Positions 1-7,314 of a DNA stretch of 32,175 nucleotides are shown in pieces. How positions within the stretch are numbered: the first letter of the stretch is position 1; every line of letters starts with the position of its first letter. The notes under the pieces were generated by a model. The model searched no databases, was not told the origin of the DNA, and saw only the letters and a program-made list of their open reading frames with translations. Both the position numbers and the translations under genes were made by a program. Source of the DNA: an uncultured Granulosicoccaceae bacterium (GTDB taxonomy: Bacteria; Pseudomonadota; Gammaproteobacteria; Granulosicoccales; Granulosicoccaceae); the NCBI GenBank assembly GCA_938035125.1, contig CALHNS010000060.1, positions 1-32,175 on the forward strand, written 5' to 3'.

Positions 1-170
1 GAAAACACCCCGGTTATGTCTTTTTGGTTAGTTTTCCGTTTATGTCCGCGTTTCCGCATTATTTTCAAATCAATATACACCAACAAAATCAACAACTAAA
101 CAGTAACTTTCCTATTAATCGAAAAAAATAAACGGAAGGCCTGATTGACAAACCTCATGGCAATATGGCA
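1..170. other. AT-rich region upstream of the integron integrase
   Basis: No gene is visible. This is where an attI site and the first cassette would lie in a standard integron, because attI normally sits upstream of intI. I could not find a convincing core site of the GTTRRRY type. Two things can be seen. A 10-nt inverted repeat has TTCCGTTTAT at 34-43 and ATAAACGGAA at 128-137. A near-duplicate GGTTATGTC / GTTTATGTC lies at about 12-20 and 37-45. A TTGACA at 145-150 resembles a -35 box, but no good -10 box follows at 16-18 bp. Confidence 0.4.
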
Positions 171-186
171 CTGTATTGATTATCAG
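171..186 (+). promoter_or_regulatory. Candidate LexA (SOS) box before intI
   Basis: The 16-bp sequence CTGTATTGATTATCAG keeps both outer triplets, CTG and CAG, at the spacing of the gammaproteobacterial LexA consensus CTGT-N8-ACAG; only the first base of the right half differs. It lies just upstream of the Shine-Dalgarno AGGAG (190-194) and the intI ATG at 202, where it would block transcription or its first steps. LexA control of intI is established for many integrons, which supports the call. Binding here is inferred. Confidence 0.55.
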
Positions 187-201
187 TATAGGAGATAAAT
201 C

Positions 202-1170
202 ATGTCTGCATTCATGGAAGATTGCAAAATGGCTATGCGTGCTCGGCACCTAGCTTTTAAAACGGAAAAAAGTTACTTACATTGGATTCGACGGTACATT
301 CTTTTTCATAATAAAAAGCACCCAGTCGAAATGGCAGAAACTGAGGTCATAGATTTTCTTAATTTTTTGGCCTTGAAAAAGCGATGCAGCCCAAGCACGC
401 AATCACAGGCACTATGTGCTCTCGTTTTCATGCACCGGTATATTTTACTAAAACCCTTGGGGGATTTAAACGGTATCAAGCATGCGAAAAGACAACAACG
501 TTTGCCTGTTGTGTTAGCCCCAAATGAAGTCCATGAAATTTTGCGACATCTAAACGGCGTTGATCGGCTCATCACTGAATTAATGTACGGCTCTGGCTTA
601 CGAGTTAGCGAAGCGATTTCTCTTAGAATTAAAGACGTTGATTTACACAATCACTGCTTAACCATTCGAATGTCAAAAGGCGCTAAAGACAGAACCGTCA
701 CTCTCGCTGCCTCTATCGAATCTTCACTGGTTAATCAAATTCAACGCGCAAGATACATTCATACACAAGATTTACTTGAAGGCAATGGGTTCACACCGGC
801 ACCTTATGCGCTAAGGAGGAAACTGGGGGTAGCGCTTAAGTCTCCTGAATGGCAATTCATTTTTCCTTCTGCAAGCCTATGCGCGATTCCCGATACGGGT
901 GATATCGTTAGGTTTCATAGGCACGCTGACAATGTAAGAAAATCCATAAAGAGAGCTGCACAACGCGCCAAGATACCAAAGCGTGTAACCACTCATGTAT
1001 TTAGGCACAGTTTTGCAACTCATTTACTTCAAAGTGGTGCCGATATCAGAACTGTGCAAGATCAATTAGGCCACAACGACGTAAAAACCACCGAAATTTA
1101 TACCCACGTTATTAAACGCGGTGCGATGGCGGTGCAGTCACCTTTAGACTTACTCACCAAATTAAATTAA
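202..1170 (+). CDS. intI: Integron integrase IntI (tyrosine recombinase)
   Basis: A site-specific tyrosine recombinase that exchanges gene cassettes at attI/attC sites. The 322-residue product has an N-terminal SAM-like core-binding domain (about 5-85) and a C-terminal catalytic domain. The catalytic set is readable: Arg134 in GLRVSE, Lys159 in the SKGAKDR hairpin, His265 and Arg268 in HVFRH, His291 in LGHND, and nucleophile Tyr300 in EIYTH. The insertion that separates IntI from XerC/D is present around LKSPEWQFIFPS, followed by the typical integron ending RGAMAVQSPLD. The ATG at 202 has AGGAG seven bases upstream. No recognisable cassette or attC site is inside the window, so it is either the end of an array lying to the left or an orphan integrase. 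The downstream gene is on the opposite strand. Confidence 0.9.
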   Translation: MSAFMEDCKMAMRARHLAFKTEKSYLHWIRRYILFHNKKHPVEMAETEVIDFLNFLALKKRCSPSTQSQALCALVFMHRYILLKPLGDLNGIKHAKRQQRLPVVLAPNEVHEILRHLNGVDRLITELMYGSGLRVSEAISLRIKDVDLHNHCLTIRMSKGAKDRTVTLAASIESSLVNQIQRARYIHTQDLLEGNGFTPAPYALRRKLGVALKSPEWQFIFPSASLCAIPDTGDIVRFHRHADNVRKSIKRAAQRAKIPKRVTTHVFRHSFATHLLQSGADIRTVQDQLGHNDVKTTEIYTHVIKRGAMAVQSPLDLLTKLN

Positions 1171-1238
1171 TGAGATTGAAAACATTGAAAATGTTAAACC
1201 AATAGATGCGAATACATCTTAATGAATTCACTATCAAG

Positions 1239-1997
1239 TCATGTAATCTGCTTAATTGAACTCGGTAGCCCAGCTCTTTCAATTACGCTTGCAAGAGGCT
1301 CTACACAGCACCGTAATGTATGAGCTGTAGAATGCAGTATTAAATTTTCAGTTTTTAAAATTCCCACATGCCCAGGCCAGAACACTAAATTGCCGCTCTG
1401 TCGGTTTTCATAGCTTACATTTAATGGCAACGCGTTTTCCTGATCACCACTGTCGCGAGGAATAGATATTCCTTTCGCCTTCGCAAGCATCTGAACTAAA
1501 CCTGAACAGTCACACCCGTCACTACTTCGCCCGCCCCAAAGATAAGGGGCATCTAAATAATTATTCTGCGCTAATTCGATTAGGCTCAAACTTGATTTTG
1601 CATTCGCACTTTGACAATGCCCAGCCCAAATAAAGCCAATGTTTTCAACGCACATAAAGTTTGAATCGATATTGCACATGCTAAGTGAAACTTGGCTGCC
1701 AAATAACAATCGATTCACAACAGGAGATTTTATATCAGCAGATTCGAAAATAAAGGTAGCCCGATTACTGACCCAATGTGTTGCATTGATAAGGGTTGAC
1801 TCATAGGATGTGTTTTCTACAAAACCTGTGTATCCATCCTCAATCGTGCGGATTTTTGCCCATGACCCCAATAGCTGTAAAATCTCAATTCGTTCGCCAA
1901 ACAGCAGCTCGCTGGATGCTTTAGCATTGTGATCGGGAGACTCTTTCACTGTGCACAAAGGGATGCATATTCGAATAGCGTTTAAATCGGTTACCAT
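1239..1997 (-). CDS. NlpC/P60 peptidase with SH3b-like domains, probably cytosolic
   Basis: A 252-residue cysteine peptidase of the NlpC/P60 family, whose members cut the D-gamma-Glu to diamino-acid bond in peptidoglycan stem peptides. The N-terminal 130 residues look like two bacterial SH3-type domains. The catalytic domain starts near residue 140 (YLDAPYLWGGRSSDG). Its triad reads as Cys164 in CDCSGLV, His210 in PGHVGIL and His222 in LHST. The arrangement resembles Bacillus YkfC, which trims recycled muropeptides. No signal peptide or lipobox is visible, so a cytosolic recycling role is more likely than wall cleavage. It diverges from the amidase gene across 54 bp and belongs by context to the muropeptide island running to 7275. 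The family assignment is firm; the substrate is inferred. Confidence 0.82.
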   Translation of the reverse strand: MVTDLNAIRICIPLCTVKESPDHNAKASSELLFGERIEILQLLGSWAKIRTIEDGYTGFVENTSYESTLINATHWVSNRATFIFESADIKSPVVNRLLFGSQVSLSMCNIDSNFMCVENIGFIWAGHCQSANAKSSLSLIELAQNNYLDAPYLWGGRSSDGCDCSGLVQMLAKAKGISIPRDSGDQENALPLNVSYENRQSGNLVFWPGHVGILKTENLILHSTAHTLRCCVEPLASVIERAGLPSSIKQIT

Positions 1998-2051
1998 AAG
2001 TCACGCACTATCGTTAAAAATAAGTAAAAAACCTAATCAAACTCTATCATC

Positions 2052-2474
2052 ATGCTTAACGCCAACAATATTCAGTATTTAGTGGTGCACTGTTCCGACA
2101 CTCCCGACGATGAACCGTTAACCGCACGTGATATCCACGCCATGCACCTTGGTTTCGGTTGGCACGGCGTGGGCTATCACCGAGTGATTAATCGAGACGG
2201 CCGCGTTGAACAAGGCCGCCCCGATTACTGGATTGGTGCTCACGTTTACGGTCATAACGAAATCTCTTTAGGCGTTTGCCTCATTGGCCGAAATGAGTTC
2301 ACCGATGCACAATTTCAATCATTAGCATCGGTACTTTCCGAATGGAAAAAAACACACCCTAACGCACAAGTTGTGGGGCATTGTGATTTTGACTACACAG
2401 AAAAAACCTGCCCTAACTTCGATGCCAAGAAATGGTGGTTATCTCAAACAGAATCACAAACACCACCCAGCTAA
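2052..2474 (+). CDS. N-acetylmuramoyl-L-alanine amidase, T7-lysozyme-like
   Basis: A zinc amidase of the PGRP/amidase_2 fold that splits the lactyl-amide bond between MurNAc and L-Ala. At 140 residues it is nearly all catalytic domain and resembles phage T7 lysozyme more than AmpD. Predicted zinc ligands are His13 (VVHCSD), His110 (GHCDF) and Cys120 (KTCPNF), with the catalytic-type Tyr42 in VGYHRV and Lys118. The conserved GRPDYWIGAHVYGHN stretch is also present. There is no signal peptide, so it could act on muropeptides imported by AmpG, as AmpD does; a domesticated phage lysozyme is the alternative origin. Its TAA overlaps the TAG of ampG by three bases in a convergent arrangement. The Shine-Dalgarno is poor. 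Confidence 0.85.
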   Translation: MLNANNIQYLVVHCSDTPDDEPLTARDIHAMHLGFGWHGVGYHRVINRDGRVEQGRPDYWIGAHVYGHNEISLGVCLIGRNEFTDAQFQSLASVLSEWKKTHPNAQVVGHCDFDYTEKTCPNFDAKKWWLSQTESQTPPS

Positions 2475-3886
2475 GAATCGGCTTTTCCTATAACCACTGT
2501 TTCGTTTGATAGATCCATTTTGTTACGAATGAACCACAGAACGATCAATGACGGAATAACCATCAAAGTGGTGATAATAAAAAACAAGCCCCAATCTCCA
2601 TCTAAAGTATCCACCATTTCACCGGAAAATGCCGCCATGGTGGTTCTTCCAAAGGTAGCAATAGAGGCCAGTAAGGCATATTGCGTTGCGGTGTACGTTC
2701 TATCCACTAGTAACGAAATGAAGGTAACAAAAGCCACCGTTGCGAAGGCGGCTGCTATGTCATCCACCACGACTGCCAACGCAAACAAACCTTTTGATGG
2801 CCCTACCCAAGCAAGCAACGAAAACATTAAATTGGTAACAGCCATTGCAATACCGGCAATAAACAAGGCCTTAATCACACCGGCTCGAAAAGCAAACCAG
2901 CCCCCAAGCAAAGTAAACACTACGGTGGTAATCCAGCCTAACGATTTGGAGTAAATGGCGATGTCTGATTTGGAAAACCCCAGCTCTTTGTAAAACACCA
3001 ATGACATCTTGCCCATAAAGGCTTCGCCAATTTTAAACAAAAACACAAACGCTAAAATAGCGGCGCCTATTTGCCATCCGTTCTTTTTGAAAAAACTGGT
3101 GAGCGGGCCAATGTAGGTACTTCCTACCCATGCCAAAATTTGTGGAATGCTCCACTTCACCGATTCTTGTGATTGCTGTGCTGAAGAACCCAAAGCACTA
3201 GCCACCTTTTGCTGAGCAGCAAACTGCGCTTGTCGTCGATCAATATCAGATACTTCAGGCACCAACAATAAAAACCAATTCATTGCAACGATTAAGATCA
3301 TTATCACGATGAATGTCATTTGCCAGTAGTTGGCATAACCCAAGGTTTCAAATTTATCCGCTACGAATAGCATGACAGCGCCGCCCAACTTATAGCCTGT
3401 CCACCAACCCACTACAGCGATAGCCGCTCCAGCAGCAACCGATGCTTTATCTTCAACCGGTATTTGCTCAATGCGTAGCGCATCGATGGTGATGTCTTGG
3501 GTGGCGGAACACACCGCAATAATCAACCCAACAGCCACCACAAGACCTAAGCTGGCAGTGGGATCTAATTGAGTCCAAACAATAAGGCTCAGAAGAATGA
3601 TGGCTTGAGCTAGAAAAATCCAAGATTTTCGATGCCCTAATTCTTCAGTTAAATAGGGAATTCGAATTCTATCAACCAGCGGTGCCCACCAGAAATTGAT
3701 GGCGTACACGCCAAATATCAAACTGGCGTATCCGATGGTGCTTCGACTTAAACCGTCTTCTTTTAACCACAGAGTAAGAGCGGTGCCGATAATAATCCAT
3801 GGAAAACCACTGATTGCACCCAGCAATAATATTCTTAACATGCGCCGATCGGCGTATACCGCTAAGGACGGATTACTTTGGTTCAT
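2471..3886 (-). CDS. ampG: AmpG-type muropeptide permease (MFS)
   Basis: An inner-membrane transporter of the major facilitator superfamily, AmpG branch, which imports GlcNAc-anhydroMurNAc-peptides released by lytic transglycosylases. The 471-residue protein is almost wholly hydrophobic segments, about a dozen. It carries AmpG landmarks: the start LGAISGFPW, the loop WWAPLVDRIRIPYL, and the helix CSATQDITIDALRIE corresponding to the conserved QDI..DA.R motif. A hydrophilic cytosolic loop near residues 215-245 separates the two halves. The ATG at 3886 has AGGA nine bases upstream. It is divergent from the GH84 gene (75 bp between) and convergent with the amidase, so it sits at the centre of the recycling island. 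Confidence 0.88.
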   Translation of the reverse strand: MNQSNPSLAVYADRRMLRILLLGAISGFPWIIIGTALTLWLKEDGLSRSTIGYASLIFGVYAINFWWAPLVDRIRIPYLTEELGHRKSWIFLAQAIILLSLIVWTQLDPTASLGLVVAVGLIIAVCSATQDITIDALRIEQIPVEDKASVAAGAAIAVVGWWTGYKLGGAVMLFVADKFETLGYANYWQMTFIVIMILIVAMNWFLLLVPEVSDIDRRQAQFAAQQKVASALGSSAQQSQESVKWSIPQILAWVGSTYIGPLTSFFKKNGWQIGAAILAFVFLFKIGEAFMGKMSLVFYKELGFSKSDIAIYSKSLGWITTVVFTLLGGWFAFRAGVIKALFIAGIAMAVTNLMFSLLAWVGPSKGLFALAVVVDDIAAAFATVAFVTFISLLVDRTYTATQYALLASIATFGRTTMAAFSGEMVDTLDGDWGLFFIITTLMVIPSLIVLWFIRNKMDLSNETVVIGKADS

Positions 3887-3961
3887 TGCTAAAGTCCTGT
3901 TTTACGCTCAGTATATACTCAAGCAACTGATGATTTGAATTCTCACTGAGCACCGATTGTA

Positions 3962-5164
3962 ATGGCAGAACAACACTCGAACCCACCGATTCGAGGCTAC
4001 CTTGAAGGATATTACGGGAAACTGCTCTCCTGGAACGAACGCAATGACATGCTCAAATTTTTATCATCTAAAAATTTGAACACCTATTGCTACGCACCCA
4101 AAGAAGACCCGCAACACCGATTGCACTGGCGTACGCCGTATTCGTCTCACTGGCAACAACAGTTCTCAACATTTTGCGAAAACGCAAATCAACACCAAAT
4201 TTGCATTGTCGCAGGCATTGCACCGGGCTTAGATTTCAGCTTTAAAACAAAAACGCAAGACAATGATTTTGATCAATTACTAACCAAAGCAAAAGCGCTA
4301 TTATTCCAAGGTGCCAACGAAATTCTCATACTTTGGGACGACATTGAAGAAGACGGCTATGTGAGCAGCAATGGCTTAAGTGAAGGTGCGGCTCATGCGC
4401 ACATCGTTAACCAGCTATCACAGGCTATCGGGCAAGCGTTATGGACTGTACCACGGGTGTACGCAGGCGATATAGACAATAAAAATCACTACCTAGAAAA
4501 CTTTTTCTCAACACTGCAACCCCAACACACCGTACTACTGTGTGGCAACGCCATAGTGGCAAAGTCTGTAAAAAAAGAACATTTGCAGCAATTAAGTAAC
4601 ACCAACACCAACACCAACACCAACACCAACACCAACAAAACCTTAAAACACCGCACAGTGGTGTGGGACAATTTCTACGCCAACGACTACTGCCCACGGC
4701 GGCTCTTTGTAGGGCCTTGGACCGGCAGAGAACATATTGATCACTACCTATTGAACCCAACCGGTTTACCTTACACTGACCAGTTAATACTAGAATTGGC
4801 TGTATCAACTCAAACCAATACCACCCCGTACACGCTATGGAAACAAACGCTAAAAAAACACGGAGTGCCAGAACAGTTTCTTACCATTGCGCCCTACTTT
4901 TCTCACCCCTTTTTCGGTGACCAAACGTTAAGCGGTGACGATAAAGATACCGAGTGTGTTTGGCCACATAAACCCGCTACCCTTGAAGAAACCACAGCCG
5001 CAATTGAACACTGTTTATGGAAATGGAAAACTCCTTTGGCTAGGGAATGGTATCCGTTTATTTTTGGCCTAAAGCACGACCTTGCCCTACTAGACAACAC
5101 ACTAACGCGAGAACGAATTGTTAAAACTCAACCACCTTTATTGGCAAAAAGGCTATTACGTTGA
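3962..5164 (+). CDS. GH84 beta-N-acetylglucosaminidase, O-GlcNAcase type
   Basis: A glycoside hydrolase family 84 enzyme that removes terminal beta-linked GlcNAc by substrate-assisted catalysis. The 400-residue protein begins directly with the barrel (RGYLEGYYGKLLSW), then NTYCYAPKEDP. The catalytic acid pair is Asp126-Asp127 in LWDDIEED. Further on, VVWDNFYANDY and FVGPWTGR match the sugar-binding segment of human O-GlcNAcase and of the soluble homologue from Oceanicola granulosus. There is no signal peptide, so it should be cytosolic. Its stop codon overlaps the anmK start in TTGA, and murQ follows, so the likely substrate is recycled GlcNAc-anhydroMurNAc, the role NagZ (GH3) has elsewhere. 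Removal of protein O-GlcNAc remains an alternative. An in-frame Asn-Thr repeat lies near residues 213-225. Confidence 0.82.
   Translation: MAEQHSNPPIRGYLEGYYGKLLSWNERNDMLKFLSSKNLNTYCYAPKEDPQHRLHWRTPYSSHWQQQFSTFCENANQHQICIVAGIAPGLDFSFKTKTQDNDFDQLLTKAKALLFQGANEILILWDDIEEDGYVSSNGLSEGAAHAHIVNQLSQAIGQALWTVPRVYAGDIDNKNHYLENFFSTLQPQHTVLLCGNAIVAKSVKKEHLQQLSNTNTNTNTNTNTNKTLKHRTVVWDNFYANDYCPRRLFVGPWTGREHIDHYLLNPTGLPYTDQLILELAVSTQTNTTPYTLWKQTLKKHGVPEQFLTIAPYFSHPFFGDQTLSGDDKDTECVWPHKPATLEETTAAIEHCLWKWKTPLAREWYPFIFGLKHDLALLDNTLTRERIVKTQPPLLAKRLLR
4598..4637 (+). repeat. AACACC hexanucleotide microsatellite inside the GH84 gene
   Basis: Six perfect copies of AACACC (4598-4633) followed by a partial copy encode alternating Asn-Thr. 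Because the unit is six bases, slippage adds or removes Asn-Thr pairs without shifting the frame. It lies between two conserved GH84 segments, after the KSVKKEHLQQL helix and before VVWDNF, so it probably lengthens a surface loop. Confidence 0.95.
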
Positions 5165-6330
5165 GTGAGCTTTATATAGGGTTAATGTCTGGCACAAGCT
5201 TAGATGCGGTTGATGCCGTAGTGGCATCCATAAACCACAACAACATCGATCTTGTAGCGAAGCACGAACAGCCATTTCCTGAAAATCTACGCAAGCACAT
5301 TCTGAGCATGTGCAATAACCAAGGCACCACACTATCGGCTATAGGCTCTTTAGATCACGAACTAGGTAAATTGTACGCACACACCGTTAATAAATTGCTC
5401 AAACAATCCGAATTAACGCCAGCACAGATAACGGCCATTGGGAATCATGGGCAAACTGTTTTTCATCAACCTACCGGTGAATCCCCATTCACTATACAGC
5501 TGGGCGATTCTCATATCATTGCAGCATTAACAGGTATAAACACAGTTGCTGATTTTCGGCGTTTAGACATGGCGTTAGGTGGGCAAGGTGCACCGCTAAC
5601 ACCTGCGTTTCACCAGTTTGTGTTCGCTAATAACCAATCTCAAAATCTACCAGACTCTACAATCGCCGTGGTTAACATCGGCGGCATTTCAAACGTAACA
5701 CTGATGCACGCTAACGATCCAGTTACCGGTTTTGACACAGGACCAGGAAATCTACTCATGGATGCCTGGTGTGAAAAACATACTGGCAAACGATTCGATA
5801 AAGATGCCCAATGGGCACGTACGGGCAAACTGAACAATGCGCTATTGAATCAGTTAATGGCTGACCCTTTTATTAAACAGCAAGCTCCCAAAAGCACGGG
5901 CCGGGAACACTATCATGTGCATTGGTTAGAAACACAAATTCAAAACCTAACTTCTTCTAATACAATATCCCCACACGATGTGCAAAGAACCTTATGTGAA
6001 TTTACTGCCTGCGCTATTACACACCATCTTGAACCTGTTCATAAGCGCACAATCCAAGAACTTCTTATTTGCGGAGGTGGGGCGAAAAACCCATTGTTAG
6101 TTGAACGACTCAGCGCACTGTTACCCAATTGGCAAGTAAAACCCACAACGGATAGAGGCATTCCCGTTGATTGTATGGAGGCCATGGCATTTGCATGGTT
6201 GGCTCGCCAAAGAATTCATAACTTACCCAGTAATTTACCTACGGTTACCGGTGCTAGAAAATCGGCCTCTTTGGGTGTGCTGGTGTCGGTAGATTCTATA
6301 AACGCACAAAAAACGGCACGTAACAATTAA
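5161..6330 (+). CDS. anmK: Anhydro-N-acetylmuramic acid kinase
   Basis: AnmK opens the 1,6-anhydro ring of anhydroMurNAc and phosphorylates it with ATP to give MurNAc-6-phosphate, a cytosolic step in peptidoglycan recycling. The product has 389 residues, slightly longer than usual. The family signature GLMSGTSLDAVDAV is at the start, GNHGQTVFHQP and DFRRLDMALGGQGAPLTP are in the middle, and the ASKHA-fold segments NIGGISNV, FDTGPGN and LICGGGAKNP follow. The only suitable start is TTG at 5161, whose last bases form part of the GH84 stop (TTGA), implying translational coupling. murQ, which consumes its product, begins 30 bp after the stop. Confidence 0.93.
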   Translation: MSELYIGLMSGTSLDAVDAVVASINHNNIDLVAKHEQPFPENLRKHILSMCNNQGTTLSAIGSLDHELGKLYAHTVNKLLKQSELTPAQITAIGNHGQTVFHQPTGESPFTIQLGDSHIIAALTGINTVADFRRLDMALGGQGAPLTPAFHQFVFANNQSQNLPDSTIAVVNIGGISNVTLMHANDPVTGFDTGPGNLLMDAWCEKHTGKRFDKDAQWARTGKLNNALLNQLMADPFIKQQAPKSTGREHYHVHWLETQIQNLTSSNTISPHDVQRTLCEFTACAITHHLEPVHKRTIQELLICGGGAKNPLLVERLSALLPNWQVKPTTDRGIPVDCMEAMAFAWLARQRIHNLPSNLPTVTGARKSASLGVLVSVDSINAQKTARNN

Positions 6331-6360
6331 AAAATCGACCGATTTAAAATTCGAGACAAC

Positions 6361-7275
6361 ATGAACGACAGCCAACTGAACAATACGCTATCCACGCTGG
6401 TATCTGAACAACGAAATCCTGACACTATGGATTTGGATACGCTTAGCACAATGGAATTAGTTACCAAACTCAATCAACAAGATCAATTGGTGCCGTTAGC
6501 GGTTGAAAAAGAACTTCCACAAATTGCTAAGGCCGTTGATCTTATAAGTGATGCGTTCGGATCTGGCGGTAGGCTGCTGTATGTGGGTGCTGGCACCAGC
6601 GGGCGATTAGGGGTGCTGGATGCATCTGAATGTCCGCCCACTTTTGGTGTCGACGAATCCATGGTAATTGGCTTGATCGCTGGTGGTTCAGAAGCTATTT
6701 ACCGTTCACAAGAGGGGGCTGAAGATTCTATGGACTTAGGTGAAACGGATTTAATAAACGAGCAACTCAATGCAAGCGATGTTGTGGTGGGCATTGCCGC
6801 AAGTGGGCGCACGCCTTATGTTGTGGGTGCATTGCGCTATGCGAATTCCATCAATGCCCGCACAGTGGCCCTGTCTTGCAACCCAAATTCCACCATTGCA
6901 CAATTAGCCGATGTGGCCATCTCCCCCGTAGTAGGCCCAGAAGCTTTAACTGGCTCTACCCGATTAAAATCAGGCACAGCGCAAAAATTAATACTCAACA
7001 TGCTCAGTACCGCAAGCATGGTAAAGATCGGTAAAAGCTATGAAAACCTGATGGTGGATGTACAAACATCAAACGAGAAGTTACGCGTGCGCGCAGTGCG
7101 CATTCTCATGCAAGCCACCGGATGCACCGATGACGAAGCAGCTCATTTACTTGAAAAAAGCCAAAACCAACTTAAAACAGCGATTTTTATGCAGCTAACT
7201 GGCACCTCTGTTGTTGCTGCCAACGAACGCTTAGCATCGGTATCAGGCAATCTTAGAAAAGCATTGTCCTTCTGA
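6361..7275 (+). CDS. murQ: N-acetylmuramic acid 6-phosphate etherase
   Basis: MurQ cleaves the lactyl ether of MurNAc-6-phosphate, yielding GlcNAc-6-phosphate and D-lactate, the reaction after AnmK. The 304-residue protein is a SIS-domain sugar isomerase-type fold of normal length. The phosphosugar loop [11 protein letters not shown] is followed by SECPPTFG, placing the catalytic acid at Glu90; the second conserved acid is Glu121 in EGAEDS (Glu83 and Glu114 in E. coli). The C-terminal helical part has the usual [14 protein letters not shown] motif. It is the last gene of the GH84-anmK-murQ operon and is followed by a convergent gene after 39 bp. Confidence 0.95.
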   Translation: MNDSQLNNTLSTLVSEQRNPDTMDLDTLSTMELVTKLNQQDQLVPLAVEKELPQIAKAVDLISDAFGSGGRLLYVGAGTSGRLGVLDASECPPTFGVDESMVIGLIAGGSEAIYRSQEGAEDSMDLGETDLINEQLNASDVVVGIAASGRTPYVVGALRYANSINARTVALSCNPNSTIAQLADVAISPVVGPEALTGSTRLKSGTAQKLILNMLSTASMVKIGKSYENLMVDVQTSNEKLRVRAVRILMQATGCTDDEAAHLLEKSQNQLKTAIFMQLTGTSVVAANERLASVSGNLRKALSF

Positions 7276-7311
7276 TGGGTGCGAACGCAACAACCCTACC
7301 CAATCATTTTT
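7276..7311. terminator. Possible terminator between convergent murQ and the TPR gene
   Basis: TGGGT (7276-7280) can pair with ACCCA (7298-7302). A small inner hairpin TGCG-AA-CGCA lies within, and a short T run follows (CATTTTT). The stem is weak, so this is only a candidate. Confidence 0.35.
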
Positions 7312-7314
7312 AAA

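Noticed and set aside
1181..1195. AACATT-GAA-AATGTT hairpin after intI as a terminator or attC remnant
   Set aside because: Only six AT-rich pairs, no T run and no integron core sites; likely chance in AT-rich sequence.
4425..4808. Minus-strand frames with a Cys-Trp/Leu-Val repeat inside the GH84 gene
   Set aside because: They are produced by reading the AACACC microsatellite backwards and overlap a well-supported enzyme gene.
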